Shown: positions 1 through 6,832, counted from the stretch's first letter. The stretch: DNA of 14,679 nt from CAZFBR01 sp035353495 [NCBI: uncultured bacterium] (GCA_964517215.1 CAZFBR010000066.1:1-14679); one strand, 5' to 3'. A program made the numbers and translations. The notes: generated by a model not told the origin, from the sequence alone.

Positions 1-139
1 ACCAGTTTGTCGTCGGTGCGTCTTTATTCTAACCCACACATTATGGCATAGAGCCGAAACATTGAACCCCACTGCATCAGACTGAAAATGCCCGGGCAAC
101 TCACACAGAAATTGCGCCACAACCGCTTCCAACCAATAA

Positions 140-168
140 TTGACGGCCAACATATCCAGTGTTACCAT
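140..168 (+). promoter_or_regulatory. Predicted sigma70-type promoter of the BMP lipoprotein gene
   Basis: TTGACG at 140-145 and TACCAT at 163-168 are separated by exactly 17 bp, and the predicted start of transcription near 175 gives a leader of about 26 nt containing the GGAGGA ribosome site. The -35 matches 5 of 6 consensus bases and the -10 matches 4 of 6. The same TTGACG-17-TAnnnT layout recurs at 4006-4034 and 5111-5139, which supports it. The rest of 1-139 shows no gene or structure that I can support. Confidence 0.55.
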
Positions 169-190
169 AGCAGACATCAGGGTGTGACCC

Positions 191-203
191 GGAGGAATGC
201 GTG
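191..203 (+). promoter_or_regulatory. Ribosome site and GTG start of the BMP lipoprotein gene
   Basis: GGAGGA at 191-196 sits just before GTG at 201. An ATG at 197 lies between them, in another frame and only 1-2 nt from the Shine-Dalgarno core, too close for normal initiation. The frame of GTG201 has an in-frame stop at 168-170 upstream, so GTG201 is the most upstream sensible start, and it gives a normal signal peptide. Confidence 0.6.
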
Positions 204-1430
204 GGGCAGCGGCGGCCAATCGATTATCGGCGACAATGGCTGTGTGGGGTGCTGGCGGCGGCACTGCTCGTCGTGTCGGCAGGGTGCGGGCGCGAACCGC
301 AGCCGGCGGCGCCGGCCGCAGCGCCGTTCGTGGTCGGCCTCATCCTCGTCGGGCCGGCCAGCGACCACGGCTGGAGCCAGGCGGAATACGAGGCGATGCG
401 CCGGGTGGAAGCGACGCTGCCCAATGTCAAGCTGATCGTCATCGACAATGTCAACCCCGGCGCCAAGCCGGGCGTGACCATCCCGCAGCTTGCGGAGCAA
501 ATGATCGCGCAGGGGGCGCAGCTTATCATCACCGGGTCGGACGATTTCAAGGACGGCACGACGGAGGCGGCGCGGCGGCATCCCGAGGTGTTCTTCATCA
601 ACGCCAGCGGCGATGTGGCGTGGCCGGCGGGGCACAACTACCAGCCGCTCCCCAACCTGGCCAATGTGATGGGGCGGATGGAATTTGGCGAGGCGATCGC
701 GGGCTACGCGGCGGCGCTGGCGACGCAGACGGGAAAGATCGGCTATCTCGGCCCGCTGATCAACGACGAGACGCGGCGGCTGGCCAACGCCACCTGGCTC
801 GGCGCGCTGCGCGCATGGACGGATGTGCGCGGACGCGACCCGCGCGAGCTGACCTTCACGGTGAAGTGGATCGGGTTCTGGTTCAATATCCCGGGGCAGA
901 CGCTCGACCCGACGCGGGTGAGCGAGGAATTATTCGCCGGCGGATACGATGTGGTGATCTCGGGGCTCGACACGACCGAGGCGCTGGTCAAGGCGGGGCA
1001 ACTGCGGCGCGCCGGGAAACAGGTTTGGGCGATCCCGTACAATTTCCGGGACGGCTGCGCCGAGGCGCCCGACGCGGCGCTGGGCGTCCCGTATTTCAAC
1101 TGGTATCCCATGTTCCGCCGCGCGGTGGAGCAGGCGCGTTCCGGCGCGCGGCAGCCGTATTTTGTCTGGGACGGACCGGAGTGGCGCGATATCAACAGTG
1201 CCGACAGCTCCAGCGTCGGGTTCGTGCGCAGCGCGGGTATGAGCAATGCGCAGGCCGCACAGGTCGAGCGCTACACGCGGGAACTGGCGCAGGACCCGGG
1301 CGCGCTTTTCCGCGGGCCGCTCAATTATCAGGACGGCAGCGTCATGCTGGCTCCGGGCGAGACGGCGAGCGACACGCAGATCTGGTATCAGCCGCAATTA
1401 TTGGCCGGCATGACCGGCGCCAGCAAGTAA
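201..1430 (+). CDS. BMP/Med-family substrate-binding lipoprotein (PnrA-like)
   Basis: This is a predicted extracytoplasmic binding lipoprotein of 409 residues. Basic residues (RRPIDYRR) precede a hydrophobic stretch at about 13-27 and a lipobox-like SAGC, with Cys29 the likely lipidated residue. Family signatures follow in order: VGLILVGPASDHGW at 45-58, LIITGSDDFKDGT at 108-120, GRMEFGEAIAGYAAAL at 158-173, KIGYLGPL at 179-186 and VKWIGFWF at 221-228, as in basic membrane protein/PnrA proteins. Known members deliver nucleosides or other small solutes to ABC importers. No ATPase or permease is visible in the window, so the ligand and partner are unknown. The start is a GTG with GGAGGA just upstream. 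The next gene begins 7 bp after the stop, suggesting co-transcription. Confidence 0.87.
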   Translation: MGQRRPIDYRRQWLCGVLAAALLVVSAGCGREPQPAAPAAAPFVVGLILVGPASDHGWSQAEYEAMRRVEATLPNVKLIVIDNVNPGAKPGVTIPQLAEQMIAQGAQLIITGSDDFKDGTTEAARRHPEVFFINASGDVAWPAGHNYQPLPNLANVMGRMEFGEAIAGYAAALATQTGKIGYLGPLINDETRRLANATWLGALRAWTDVRGRDPRELTFTVKWIGFWFNIPGQTLDPTRVSEELFAGGYDVVISGLDTTEALVKAGQLRRAGKQVWAIPYNFRDGCAEAPDAALGVPYFNWYPMFRRAVEQARSGARQPYFVWDGPEWRDINSADSSSVGFVRSAGMSNAQAAQVERYTRELAQDPGALFRGPLNYQDGSVMLAPGETASDTQIWYQPQLLAGMTGASK

Positions 1431-1437
1431 CCGGCGC

Positions 1438-2775
1438 ATGCCCGCCCTGCGGCTGCCGGTGGCGGGGGTGATGCTGCTCGGCCTGCTGGCGGTGCTGCAG
1501 GTGCGCGGCGACGGCTGGTTCCCGTTCCCGCGCACCACCGCGCCGGCGCTCATGCAGGTCATGGTGCTGGCCGAACTGGCGCTGCTGGCCTGGTGTGTGG
1601 TGCGCGGCGGGCGCGAACTGGCGCGGCCCGACGGCGGGCGAGGGCCGACCCGCCCGCTGCCGGCGGTGCTGCTGCCGCTGCTGCTCACGGCGGAACTGAC
1701 GGTCGCCGGCTGCCTGCAGTGGCTGCAGGCGCGCCATTTCGCCGCGGTCGGCTATCGGCTGCAGCCGCTGCTGTTGGCGGGGCTGACCCTGGCGGCGATC
1801 GCCATGGTCTGGCTCGGCTATGCGCGGTCGGCGCGCGGGTCGCGGCCGGGCGTGCTCATCGGCTGGCTGCTGGGCGCGCTGCTTGCCGCCAAACTAATCC
1901 CGCTCATCCTTTTCCCCCTGACCCCGCTCAAGTCGGATATGCTGCCGGTGTTGCTCGCGGCCGGGGGCGATCTGCTGCACGGCATCTCGCCCTATCATGT
2001 GCATTTGCTGGCGGACGGGGTGGCGGGGTACACGCCGCGCCTTCCCGGCCTGATCGCGTTCTACCTGCCGGCGGTGCTGCTGCACGCGGACCCGCGCTGG
2101 CTGACGCTCGGCTGCGAACTGCTGCTGCTGGCGCTGCTCATGCGCCGCGCCGGGCGGGACCCGGGCCTGCTGCTGCTGGTCGCGGCGTTCTGGTTCCTCC
2201 CCTATTGGCTGGTGCGGCACGACCTGTACGAGAGCCCGTTCTGGCTGCTGCTCGTGCTGGCCTGGCGGCCGGCGACGGCGGGCGGGAAATGGCAGCTGCC
2301 GGCGATGCTGGCGCTCGGCCTGACGCATCAGTGGGGCATACTCATCGACGCGTATCTGCTGATCCTGCTCGCCCGGCGGGTCGGCTGGCGGCGCGCACTG
2401 GCGACGGGCGAGGTGCTGGCGCTGGTCGGACTGCTGGGGCTGTATGCGGTCGCGCACGGCGACTGGTCGGGCCCGGTGCAGCACCTGCTCGGCGTTTACG
2501 CCACGACCGACCTGCTGCCGACGATGCTGCACCTGAACTACCTGCTTGACTGGCTGACGCTTGGCGGCGCGGCGCTGCCGCTGCAGCTGCTGCTGCAGGC
2601 GGGGCTCTATGCGGCGGCGGTGCGGCGGGTGCATACGCCGGCGGCGCTCGCCGGCGCCCTGGCAATAGCCCTGACGCTGCTGCTGCTGCTCAACCCGGTG
2701 GCGTGGACTTACCAGTACCTGTTCGTCGGGTTGCTGCTGCTGCTGGGACTGCTCGATCAGCGCGCGGCGGTATAG
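1438..2775 (+). CDS. Polytopic membrane protein, GT-C / GT87-like glycosyltransferase
   Basis: This 445-residue protein is strongly hydrophobic, with about ten to twelve predicted membrane segments. An acidic residue in an early loop (LKSDML, Asp167) is followed by a GISPY motif at 182-186 and a proline-rich entry into the next helix, and near the C-terminus there is LNPVAWTYQYL (419-429). This pattern resembles GT87/DUF2029-type GT-C enzymes, which use polyprenyl-phosphate sugars on the outer face of the membrane. That assignment is by pattern, not alignment. There is no clear Shine-Dalgarno site; the ATG lies 7 bp after the preceding stop, so translation may be coupled to the BMP gene. The 3' end overlaps the convergent MFS gene by 19 bp. 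A generic membrane protein of unknown function is the alternative. Confidence 0.6.
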   Translation: MPALRLPVAGVMLLGLLAVLQVRGDGWFPFPRTTAPALMQVMVLAELALLAWCVVRGGRELARPDGGRGPTRPLPAVLLPLLLTAELTVAGCLQWLQARHFAAVGYRLQPLLLAGLTLAAIAMVWLGYARSARGSRPGVLIGWLLGALLAAKLIPLILFPLTPLKSDMLPVLLAAGGDLLHGISPYHVHLLADGVAGYTPRLPGLIAFYLPAVLLHADPRWLTLGCELLLLALLMRRAGRDPGLLLLVAAFWFLPYWLVRHDLYESPFWLLLVLAWRPATAGGKWQLPAMLALGLTHQWGILIDAYLLILLARRVGWRRALATGEVLALVGLLGLYAVAHGDWSGPVQHLLGVYATTDLLPTMLHLNYLLDWLTLGGAALPLQLLLQAGLYAAAVRRVHTPAALAGALAIALTLLLLLNPVAWTYQYLFVGLLLLLGLLDQRAAV

Positions 2776-3977
2776 CGCAGCAGCGGGCGGGCGCAGAGCA
2801 GGGTCCCAGTGAAGACGATCAGCCCGGCGCCGGCGAGGACGGGCTGCACCCCGAGATGATCGCAGCACCAGCCGGCGAGCATGCTGCCGAGCGGCTGGGC
2901 CCCCGCAAAAACCATGATATAGAGCGACATGACCCGCCCGCGCAGGCGGCTGCGCACCATGACCTGCACCAGCGAATTGCACGAGGCATGCTGCACCATG
3001 AACCCGATCCCGGCGATCATCAGCACGGGGATGGCCAGCGCGGCGGCAGGGAGCCAGGCGAGGAGGAAGAGCGCGGCGCCGAAGAGGACGCCGCCGGCGA
3101 GGGTGAGCTGCGGCAGGCCGCGGAAGCCGTGGCGGCCGGCGAGCGCGAGCGCGCCGAAGAACGCGCCGGCGCCCGAGGCGGCCATGAGTAGCCCCAGCGT
3201 GTCGGGCCCGCCGTGCAGCACGCGGTCGGCGTAGACGGGGAGGACGACGAGGTAGGGCATCCCCGCGAACGAGGCGATCACCAGGGTGGTGAGCAGGATG
3301 GCGATGGCGGGCGAGCGGCGGACATAATGCACCCCTTCGCGGGTGGCGAGCATGAACGACTTGCCCTGGGTCTTCGGCGCGGGGGTGAGGATGCGGATAT
3401 GCGCGAGCCCGATCAGCACGGGCACATAGGAAAGGGCATTGAGCATGAAGCACCACCCCTCGCCGACGAGGGGGATGAGCGCGCCGGCCACGGCGGGGCC
3501 GAGCAGCCGCGCGCCGTTGAACATGGCCGAATTGAGGGGGATGGCGGTCCCGAGGTCGCGCCGGCCGACCAGCTCGACGACGAACGACTGGCGGACGGGC
3601 ATATCGACCGCGTTGGTGCAGCCGAGCAGGAGCGCGAGCAGCAGGATATGCGGTGCGGCGATATGCCCGGTGAGGGTGAGCGCGGCGAGGAGGGTGGCGA
3701 TGGCCGCGGAAACGAACTGGGTGAGCATGACCAGCCGCCGGCGGTCGAACCGGTCGGCGATGAAGCCGGCGACGGGCCCGAGCAGGAAGGCGGGGAGGTT
3801 CTGGCAGACGGCGAGCAGGCCGAGCAGCGCGCCCGACCCGGTCAGGCGATAGACCAGCCACGCCTGCGCCACCTGCTGCAGCCACGTCCCGATGAGCGAT
3901 ATGGCCTGCCCGGAAAAGAAGAGGCGGTAGTTCCGATGGCGGAACGCGCGCCAGTAATTGCGGAAAAACGCGGTCAT
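2757..3977 (-). CDS. MFS transporter, MFS_3 (EntS-like) exporter family
   Basis: This is a 406-residue inner-membrane transporter with about twelve helices, near the usual family length. The N-terminus FRHRNYRLFFSGQAISLIG (12-30) is typical of the MFS_3 group, and the conserved loop between helices 2 and 3 is GFIADRFDRRRL at 71-82. Members usually export siderophores, drugs or other small molecules by proton antiport; the substrate here cannot be told. The frame is open to 4034, but I choose the ATG at 3977. It has GGGGAG about 9 nt upstream, and a strong promoter (4006-4034) whose transcript would start near 3999, inside the longer version. It is transcribed alone, with no regulator next to it. 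Confidence 0.88.
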   Translation of the reverse strand: MTAFFRNYWRAFRHRNYRLFFSGQAISLIGTWLQQVAQAWLVYRLTGSGALLGLLAVCQNLPAFLLGPVAGFIADRFDRRRLVMLTQFVSAAIATLLAALTLTGHIAAPHILLLALLLGCTNAVDMPVRQSFVVELVGRRDLGTAIPLNSAMFNGARLLGPAVAGALIPLVGEGWCFMLNALSYVPVLIGLAHIRILTPAPKTQGKSFMLATREGVHYVRRSPAIAILLTTLVIASFAGMPYLVVLPVYADRVLHGGPDTLGLLMAASGAGAFFGALALAGRHGFRGLPQLTLAGGVLFGAALFLLAWLPAAALAIPVLMIAGIGFMVQHASCNSLVQVMVRSRLRGRVMSLYIMVFAGAQPLGSMLAGWCCDHLGVQPVLAGAGLIVFTGTLLCARPLLRYTAAR

Positions 3978-4005
3978 GTACGGCTCACTCCCCTGCGTGC
4001 GGCGG

Positions 4006-4034
4006 ATGATACTACACCGCCGGGCATCCGTCAA
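4006..4034 (-). promoter_or_regulatory. Predicted promoter of the MFS gene
   Basis: On the minus strand TTGACG (4029-4034) is followed after exactly 17 bp by TATCAT (4006-4011). Both boxes match 5 of 6 consensus bases. The predicted transcript starts near 3999, leaving about 22 nt before the ATG at 3977 with a GGGGAG ribosome site. This promoter also argues against any start upstream of 3977. Confidence 0.65.
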
Positions 4035-4177
4035 AACAGCGGCAGTTGCGCTGCCAGCGAGATTCTATTGCCCCCGCTCCCTCAGGGAGAGGAAGAGCAT
4101 GCTGTTCGGATGCGGAGACGACGGCAGCGGCAGGCGGATGATCGTGCCCGGGATCCGGCATCGCGGCGGCCGGGCAC
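4035..4177. other. Non-coding stretch between the MFS promoter and the terminator
   Basis: No reading frame here looks real. The only structure I see beyond the flanking promoter and terminator is a 7-bp inverted pair, TGCCCGG at 4145-4151 and CCGGGCA at 4170-4176, which lies just past the terminator U-tract of the repeat-protein gene and could be a weak back-up hairpin. Confidence 0.4.
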
Positions 4178-4210
4178 AAAAAAAGGGCGATGCGCGTGCG
4201 CGCATCGCCC
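4178..4210 (-). terminator. Strong intrinsic terminator of the repeat-protein gene
   Basis: GGGCGATGCGCG at 4185-4196 pairs perfectly with CGCGCATCGCCC at 4199-4210, an uninterrupted GC-rich stem with a 2-nt (realistically 4-nt) loop. On the minus strand it is followed at once by seven T (4178-4184 on the plus strand are A). It lies 13 bp beyond the stop codon of the gene at 4224-5030, so it ends that transcript. There is no T-tract on the plus side, so it should act in one direction. Confidence 0.93.
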
Positions 4211-4223
4211 GGTGGAAAAGCGA

Positions 4224-5030
4224 CTACTGGGTGATCAGGCCGGTAACGGCGCCGACCCACGCGTCGCGCTGGCTGCGCCATGCCTCGGTCTGCGCGGCAT
4301 ACTTGACCGAGACCTCAAGTACCGCCAGCTGCGCGGCCAGTTCGGGTATCGATGTTGCGGCTGAAACCTTTTGAATCCACGCCTCGCGCTGACTGGCCCA
4401 GTCGGCGTTCTGCGATTCAAACTTGATCGATTGCTCGAAGACGAGCATCTGCTGCGCCAGCTCGGCAACGGAAGACGCGGCGGTCACTGAGGAAATCCAC
4501 GCATCGCGCTGCGCGCGCCATTCGTCGGTCTGGCTTTCGTATTTCACCGATGATTCGAACTGCAGCAGGAGCTGGGCGGCCTGACTTAGCGCCTGGCTGG
4601 CGGCGTCGGCGACGGCCCGGACTTCGCCCAGCCAGCCGTCGCGGCGGGTCGGCCAGTTCTCGGTCTGCGCTTCAAACTTCACCGAGGTTTCCAGCTCGAT
4701 GACCAGATTGCAGAGCTGCGCGGCGGTGGTGGCTGCCGCCAGTTCCTGCATCCACCCCGTGCGGCGCTCGCGCCAGTTGTCCGTCTGCGCCTCGAACTTC
4801 ACCGAGGTCTCGAGCACCTGCACCAGCGGGGCCAGCTGACCGACCGACGTGGCGGCACCGACCTGCTGCAGCCAGTCCGCGCGTCGCTGCGACCAATCCT
4901 CCGCCTGGGCCTCGTACTTGACCGACGTTTCCAGCTCCTGCACCAGTCCCTGCAGCGATGCGGACCAGCATGGCACCGCACTGGCGACCATCAATACCAC
5001 CATCAGCAGCATCCAACCGGCGAAACGCAT
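4224..5030 (-). CDS. Secreted protein made of six 40-residue E-x-S-x-K / W-x6-W repeats
   Basis: I do not recognise this 268-residue protein. Residues 1-24 form a signal peptide (MRFAGW, a hydrophobic run, then a probable cut near CWS|AS). Almost all the rest is six tandem units. E34, E74, E114, E159, E199 and E239 start the same motif, spaced 40, 40, 45, 40 and 40, unit 3 carrying five extra residues. Seven positions are identical in all six units: E, S (+2), K (+4), Q (+8), W (+12), R (+16) and W (+19); position +5 is always Y or F. Alanine and leucine-rich stretches between motifs suggest two helices per unit, so an alpha-solenoid or helical-bundle rod in the envelope is plausible. The ATG at 5030 has GGAGG 5 nt upstream; an open extension to 5096 lacks this and would bury the signal peptide. 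It is single-gene, with its own promoter and terminator. Function is unknown. Confidence 0.82.
   Translation of the reverse strand: MRFAGWMLLMVVLMVASAVPCWSASLQGLVQELETSVKYEAQAEDWSQRRADWLQQVGAATSVGQLAPLVQVLETSVKFEAQTDNWRERRTGWMQELAAATTAAQLCNLVIELETSVKFEAQTENWPTRRDGWLGEVRAVADAASQALSQAAQLLLQFESSVKYESQTDEWRAQRDAWISSVTAASSVAELAQQMLVFEQSIKFESQNADWASQREAWIQKVSAATSIPELAAQLAVLEVSVKYAAQTEAWRSQRDAWVGAVTGLITQ
4233..4952 (-). repeat. Six tandem 120-bp coding repeats (one 135 bp)
   Basis: The DNA encoding the 40-residue units repeats with a 120-bp period. Short blocks such as TTCACCGA(G/T)G recur at matching places, but third positions have drifted, so the duplications are old and held by selection on the protein, not recent slippage. 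Confidence 0.75.
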
Positions 5031-5067
5031 ACCTGCCTCCTTGGGAGAATGTTGTACGAATGGCTGG

Positions 5068-5096
5068 ACAGTAGCATACCCGGAAGTGTTGCTCAA
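5068..5096 (-). promoter_or_regulatory. Predicted promoter of the repeat-protein gene
   Basis: On the minus strand TTGAGC (5091-5096) and TACTGT (5068-5073) are 17 bp apart, and TGC directly before the -10 makes it an extended -10. The -10 itself is a weak match. It lies back to back with the promoter of the DUF5679 gene, and each contains the 9-mer GTATGCTAC on its own strand. Confidence 0.4.
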
Positions 5097-5110
5097 GCGG
5101 GCGGGGGCAA

Positions 5111-5139
5111 TTGACGGCGGCCGGGAAGGTATGTATGCT
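5111..5139 (+). promoter_or_regulatory. Predicted promoter of the DUF5679 gene
   Basis: TTGACG at 5111-5116 and TATGCT at 5134-5139 are 17 bp apart. Transcription would start near 5146, giving a leader of about 44 nt that ends in a GGGGAGGGG ribosome site before the ATG at 5190. Confidence 0.55.
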
Positions 5140-5189
5140 ACCGGTCGAAATGGCGGTACAACCGCACAAATTCACCCGGGGAGGGGAAC

Positions 5190-5345
5190 ATGGCACAGAT
5201 TGAAGGGTATTGCATGAAGTGCAAGGCGAAAGCCGAGATGAAGGACCCGCAGCAGGTAACGATGAAGAACGGCAAGCCGGCGGTGCAGGGCGTCTGCCCG
5301 AAGTGCGGCACGAAGATGTTCAAGATTGGCGCCAAGCTGGCCTAA
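5190..5345 (+). CDS. DUF5679-family zinc-ribbon mini-protein
   Basis: This is a 51-residue basic protein. CMKC at 8-11 and CPKC at 36-39 make a four-cysteine zinc ribbon, with the conserved core EMKDPQQVTMKNGKPAVQG (16-34) between them and FKIG near the end. This is the DUF5679 pattern as I remember it, one domain filling the whole gene. No biochemical role is established for the family that I know of; zinc binding is inferred from the cysteines, and nucleic-acid contact is only possible. Start: ATG at 5190 with a strong purine-rich Shine-Dalgarno site. It is monocistronic between its own promoter and an intrinsic terminator, which suggests steady independent expression. Confidence 0.85.
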   Translation: MAQIEGYCMKCKAKAEMKDPQQVTMKNGKPAVQGVCPKCGTKMFKIGAKLA

Positions 5346-5360
5346 GCAAACGGTTATCGC

Positions 5361-5397
5361 AACCCGGGCAGGGGGATTATCCCCGGCCCGGGTTTTT
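5361..5397 (+). terminator. Intrinsic terminator of the DUF5679 gene
   Basis: AACCCGGG (5361-5368) pairs with CCCGGGTT (5387-5394), with an inner GGGG/CCCC stem and an ATTAT loop, followed by a run of five T at 5393-5397. It lies 15 bp after the stop of the DUF5679 gene and 9 bp before the end of the convergent ridA gene. On the minus strand no T-run follows, so it mainly serves the plus strand. Confidence 0.85.
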
Positions 5398-5406
5398 GTT
5401 GTGCTG

Positions 5407-5790
5407 TCAGTCAACAGTGGCGACGGCTTCAATCTCCACCAGCACGTCCTTGGGCAGACGCGCCACCTGTACGGTCGACCGCGCGGGGGGATGGGCGGGG
5501 AAATACTCGCCATAGAGCGCATTGACGCGCGGAAAATCGTTCATATCCTTGAGAAAGATTGTTGTCTTGACCACACAGGTCCGGCTGCTGCCCGCAGCGA
5601 TGAGCACGGCGGTCAGGTTGTCGAGCACCTGCCGGGCCTGGTCAATGACGTCGCCCGGCACCAGCTCGCCGGTGGCGGGGAGCAGCGGGAGCTGGCCCGA
5701 GATGAAGACGAGATTGCCGGCGCGCACGGCCTGGCTGTACGGCCCGACGGGAACAGGCGAGTCCTTGGTGAAGATGATTTCCGGCAGCAT
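5407..5790 (-). CDS. ridA: RidA family (YjgF/YER057c/UK114) enamine/imine deaminase
   Basis: This 127-residue protein has full RidA length. Characteristic pieces are GPYSQAV (16-22), VFISGQLPL (28-36), NLTAVLIAAG (58-67) and ARSTVQVARLPKDVLVEIEAVA-type C-terminus. Arg104 corresponds to the catalytic arginine and Glu119 to the conserved glutamate of characterised RidA proteins. RidA hydrolyses reactive 2-aminoacrylate and related enamines/imines released by PLP enzymes in the cytosol. The ATG at 5790 has AGGAGG 6 nt upstream. It starts 17 bp after the stop of the gene at 5808-6803 and is probably the second gene of that operon; that partner gives no metabolic clue. Confidence 0.95.
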   Translation of the reverse strand: MLPEIIFTKDSPVPVGPYSQAVRAGNLVFISGQLPLLPATGELVPGDVIDQARQVLDNLTAVLIAAGSSRTCVVKTTIFLKDMNDFPRVNALYGEYFPAHPPARSTVQVARLPKDVLVEIEAVATVD

Positions 5791-5807
5791 GACATTCCTC
5801 CTGACAA

Positions 5808-6803
5808 TTACGGTTTAAGCTGATCGAGCGCGGCCTGCACGCGTCGGGCGGTTTCCCGCGCCGTCGTTTGCTCGGCTTCCGGCAGTCGCGCCAGCTGTTC
5901 GTGATTGGTGAGCACGGCCAGGTCGGCGTCGATACTGGCACGGACTTCGCTGATGAGCGCCGCGGGGAGATCGTGCTCTTTGGCCAGCTGCTCGAGCAGT
6001 TCGACCCGCTGGACGAGCTGGCGGGACGAGACCTGCGCCGGAACGGGCGGACGCATGGGCATGTAGCAGGTCGCCCCCTGCATTTCTGTCGGTCGGAACC
6101 GCTGCACCCCGTCGAGCAGTTCCTTCGTTTCAGCGGCCAGCAGGCCGGCGGCGGACGCGGGGAGGAGCTCCTCGGCCGCCAGACGGTCGAGTGCCTCCGG
6201 CAGCGCGCGCAGACGGTCGACCAGTGCCGCCTTTTCGCTTTGCGTGAACGGGTAGCTGCCGCGGCTGCCGGCAATAATGGCTTTCGCCTCGGCGAACACG
6301 GCCTGCAGGTCTCGCCAGTGCTGATTACCGGTGAGCACGAGTTCCCTCCGGAGTTCGGCCAGCGCCGCCTGCGCTGCGTCGCGGGTGGCAAAGGCGGCAG
6401 GGCGGGCCGGGGTATCAATGGCGTTGAAGGCGGCGGTATCGCGCAGCAGCCAGAGCCTGTTTTCGAGATCGGTGGCGATGATCGCAACCGTGTCCGGGGT
6501 AAGATTGCCGGCGGCGTGACTGGCCTGCAGCAGGTCGAGCTGCTGGCGCAGGGCGGCGACGGTCTCACCCGCGGGCGGCGGCATGATCGCCACCTCGTAG
6601 CAGGTGACGCCGATGGGCGGACCGTCGTTGCACCCCGCCAGGCCAAGCGTTGCCAGCAGGAAGAGGCCGGCGGCGACCAGCCGCTGTCGCCAGCGCGGGC
6701 CGGTGACCTTCGCCTGCTGCAGATTGATCCCGCGGAGCAGCAGCCAGCCGATCAGAGCGGTCCCCGCCAGTCCGGCCAGCAGCGCATAGGTTCGTTGGCT
6801 CAT
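5808..6803 (-). CDS. Unknown membrane/lipoprotein-like protein with duplicated TCY domain
   Basis: I do not recognise this 331-residue protein. It starts with a hydrophobic segment (6-23), a basic linker (GPRWRQR, 35-41) and a second hydrophobic segment (42-57) that ends in a lipobox-like LAGC with Cys58. Either the protein has two membrane passes, or the true product is a lipoprotein cut at Cys58, though no good start codon precedes the second segment. The rest is alanine- and leucine-rich helix. Two stretches look like copies: TCY (67-69) then a proline cluster then RQQLDLL, and TCY (245-247) then PPVP then QRVELLEQL, 178 residues apart, each ending in a similar (I)xxDLxxxLxxL helix. The ATG at 6803 has GGGAGG 9-10 nt upstream and an extended -10 promoter. 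It leads an operon with ridA. Confidence 0.78.
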   Translation of the reverse strand: MSQRTYALLAGLAGTALIGWLLLRGINLQQAKVTGPRWRQRLVAAGLFLLATLGLAGCNDGPPIGVTCYEVAIMPPPAGETVAALRQQLDLLQASHAAGNLTPDTVAIIATDLENRLWLLRDTAAFNAIDTPARPAAFATRDAAQAALAELRRELVLTGNQHWRDLQAVFAEAKAIIAGSRGSYPFTQSEKAALVDRLRALPEALDRLAAEELLPASAAGLLAAETKELLDGVQRFRPTEMQGATCYMPMRPPVPAQVSSRQLVQRVELLEQLAKEHDLPAALISEVRASIDADLAVLTNHEQLARLPEAEQTTARETARRVQAALDQLKP

Positions 6804-6823
6804 GGGTGCGCACCTCCCGCTGC

Positions 6824-6832
6824 ATTATACCA
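6824..6832 (-). promoter_or_regulatory. Extended -10 promoter of the TCY-protein/ridA operon
   Basis: The minus strand reads TGG then TATAAT: a perfect -10 box with the TGn extension. I see no good -35 at 16-18 bp, as is normal for extended -10 promoters. Transcription would start near 6817, about 14 nt before the ATG, with the GGGAGG site in that short leader. The remainder of 6833-7015 shows no gene. Confidence 0.6.

Noticed and set aside
1-200. Possible small gene or RNA before the BMP gene (an open frame from 88)
   Set aside because: The frame from 88 runs into the BMP gene in the wrong frame, has no ribosome site, and no tRNA-like or riboswitch-like fold is apparent.
197-1471. A 424-residue plus-strand frame starting at ATG197 that overlaps the BMP gene
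   Set aside because: The overlapping frame at 201 has clear BMP-family motifs and a lipoprotein signal; the alternative product is Gly/Arg/Ala-rich shadow sequence and its ATG is too close to the ribosome site.
1894-3885. A 663-residue minus-strand open frame across the GT87-like and MFS genes
   Set aside because: It runs opposite one real gene and out of frame with the other, and its Pro/Arg/Gln-rich product has no recognisable domain.
3978-4034. Longer MFS start at 4034
   Set aside because: The predicted promoter -10 and transcript start lie inside this extension, and its residues do not resemble an MFS N-terminus.
3213-4364. A 383-residue plus-strand frame opposite the MFS gene
   Set aside because: Gly/Glu/Asp-rich shadow; it runs through the MFS promoter and the terminator at 4178-4210.
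5031-5096. Longer start for the repeat protein at 5096
   Set aside because: It lacks a ribosome site, would begin inside the promoter region, and would place the signal peptide internally.
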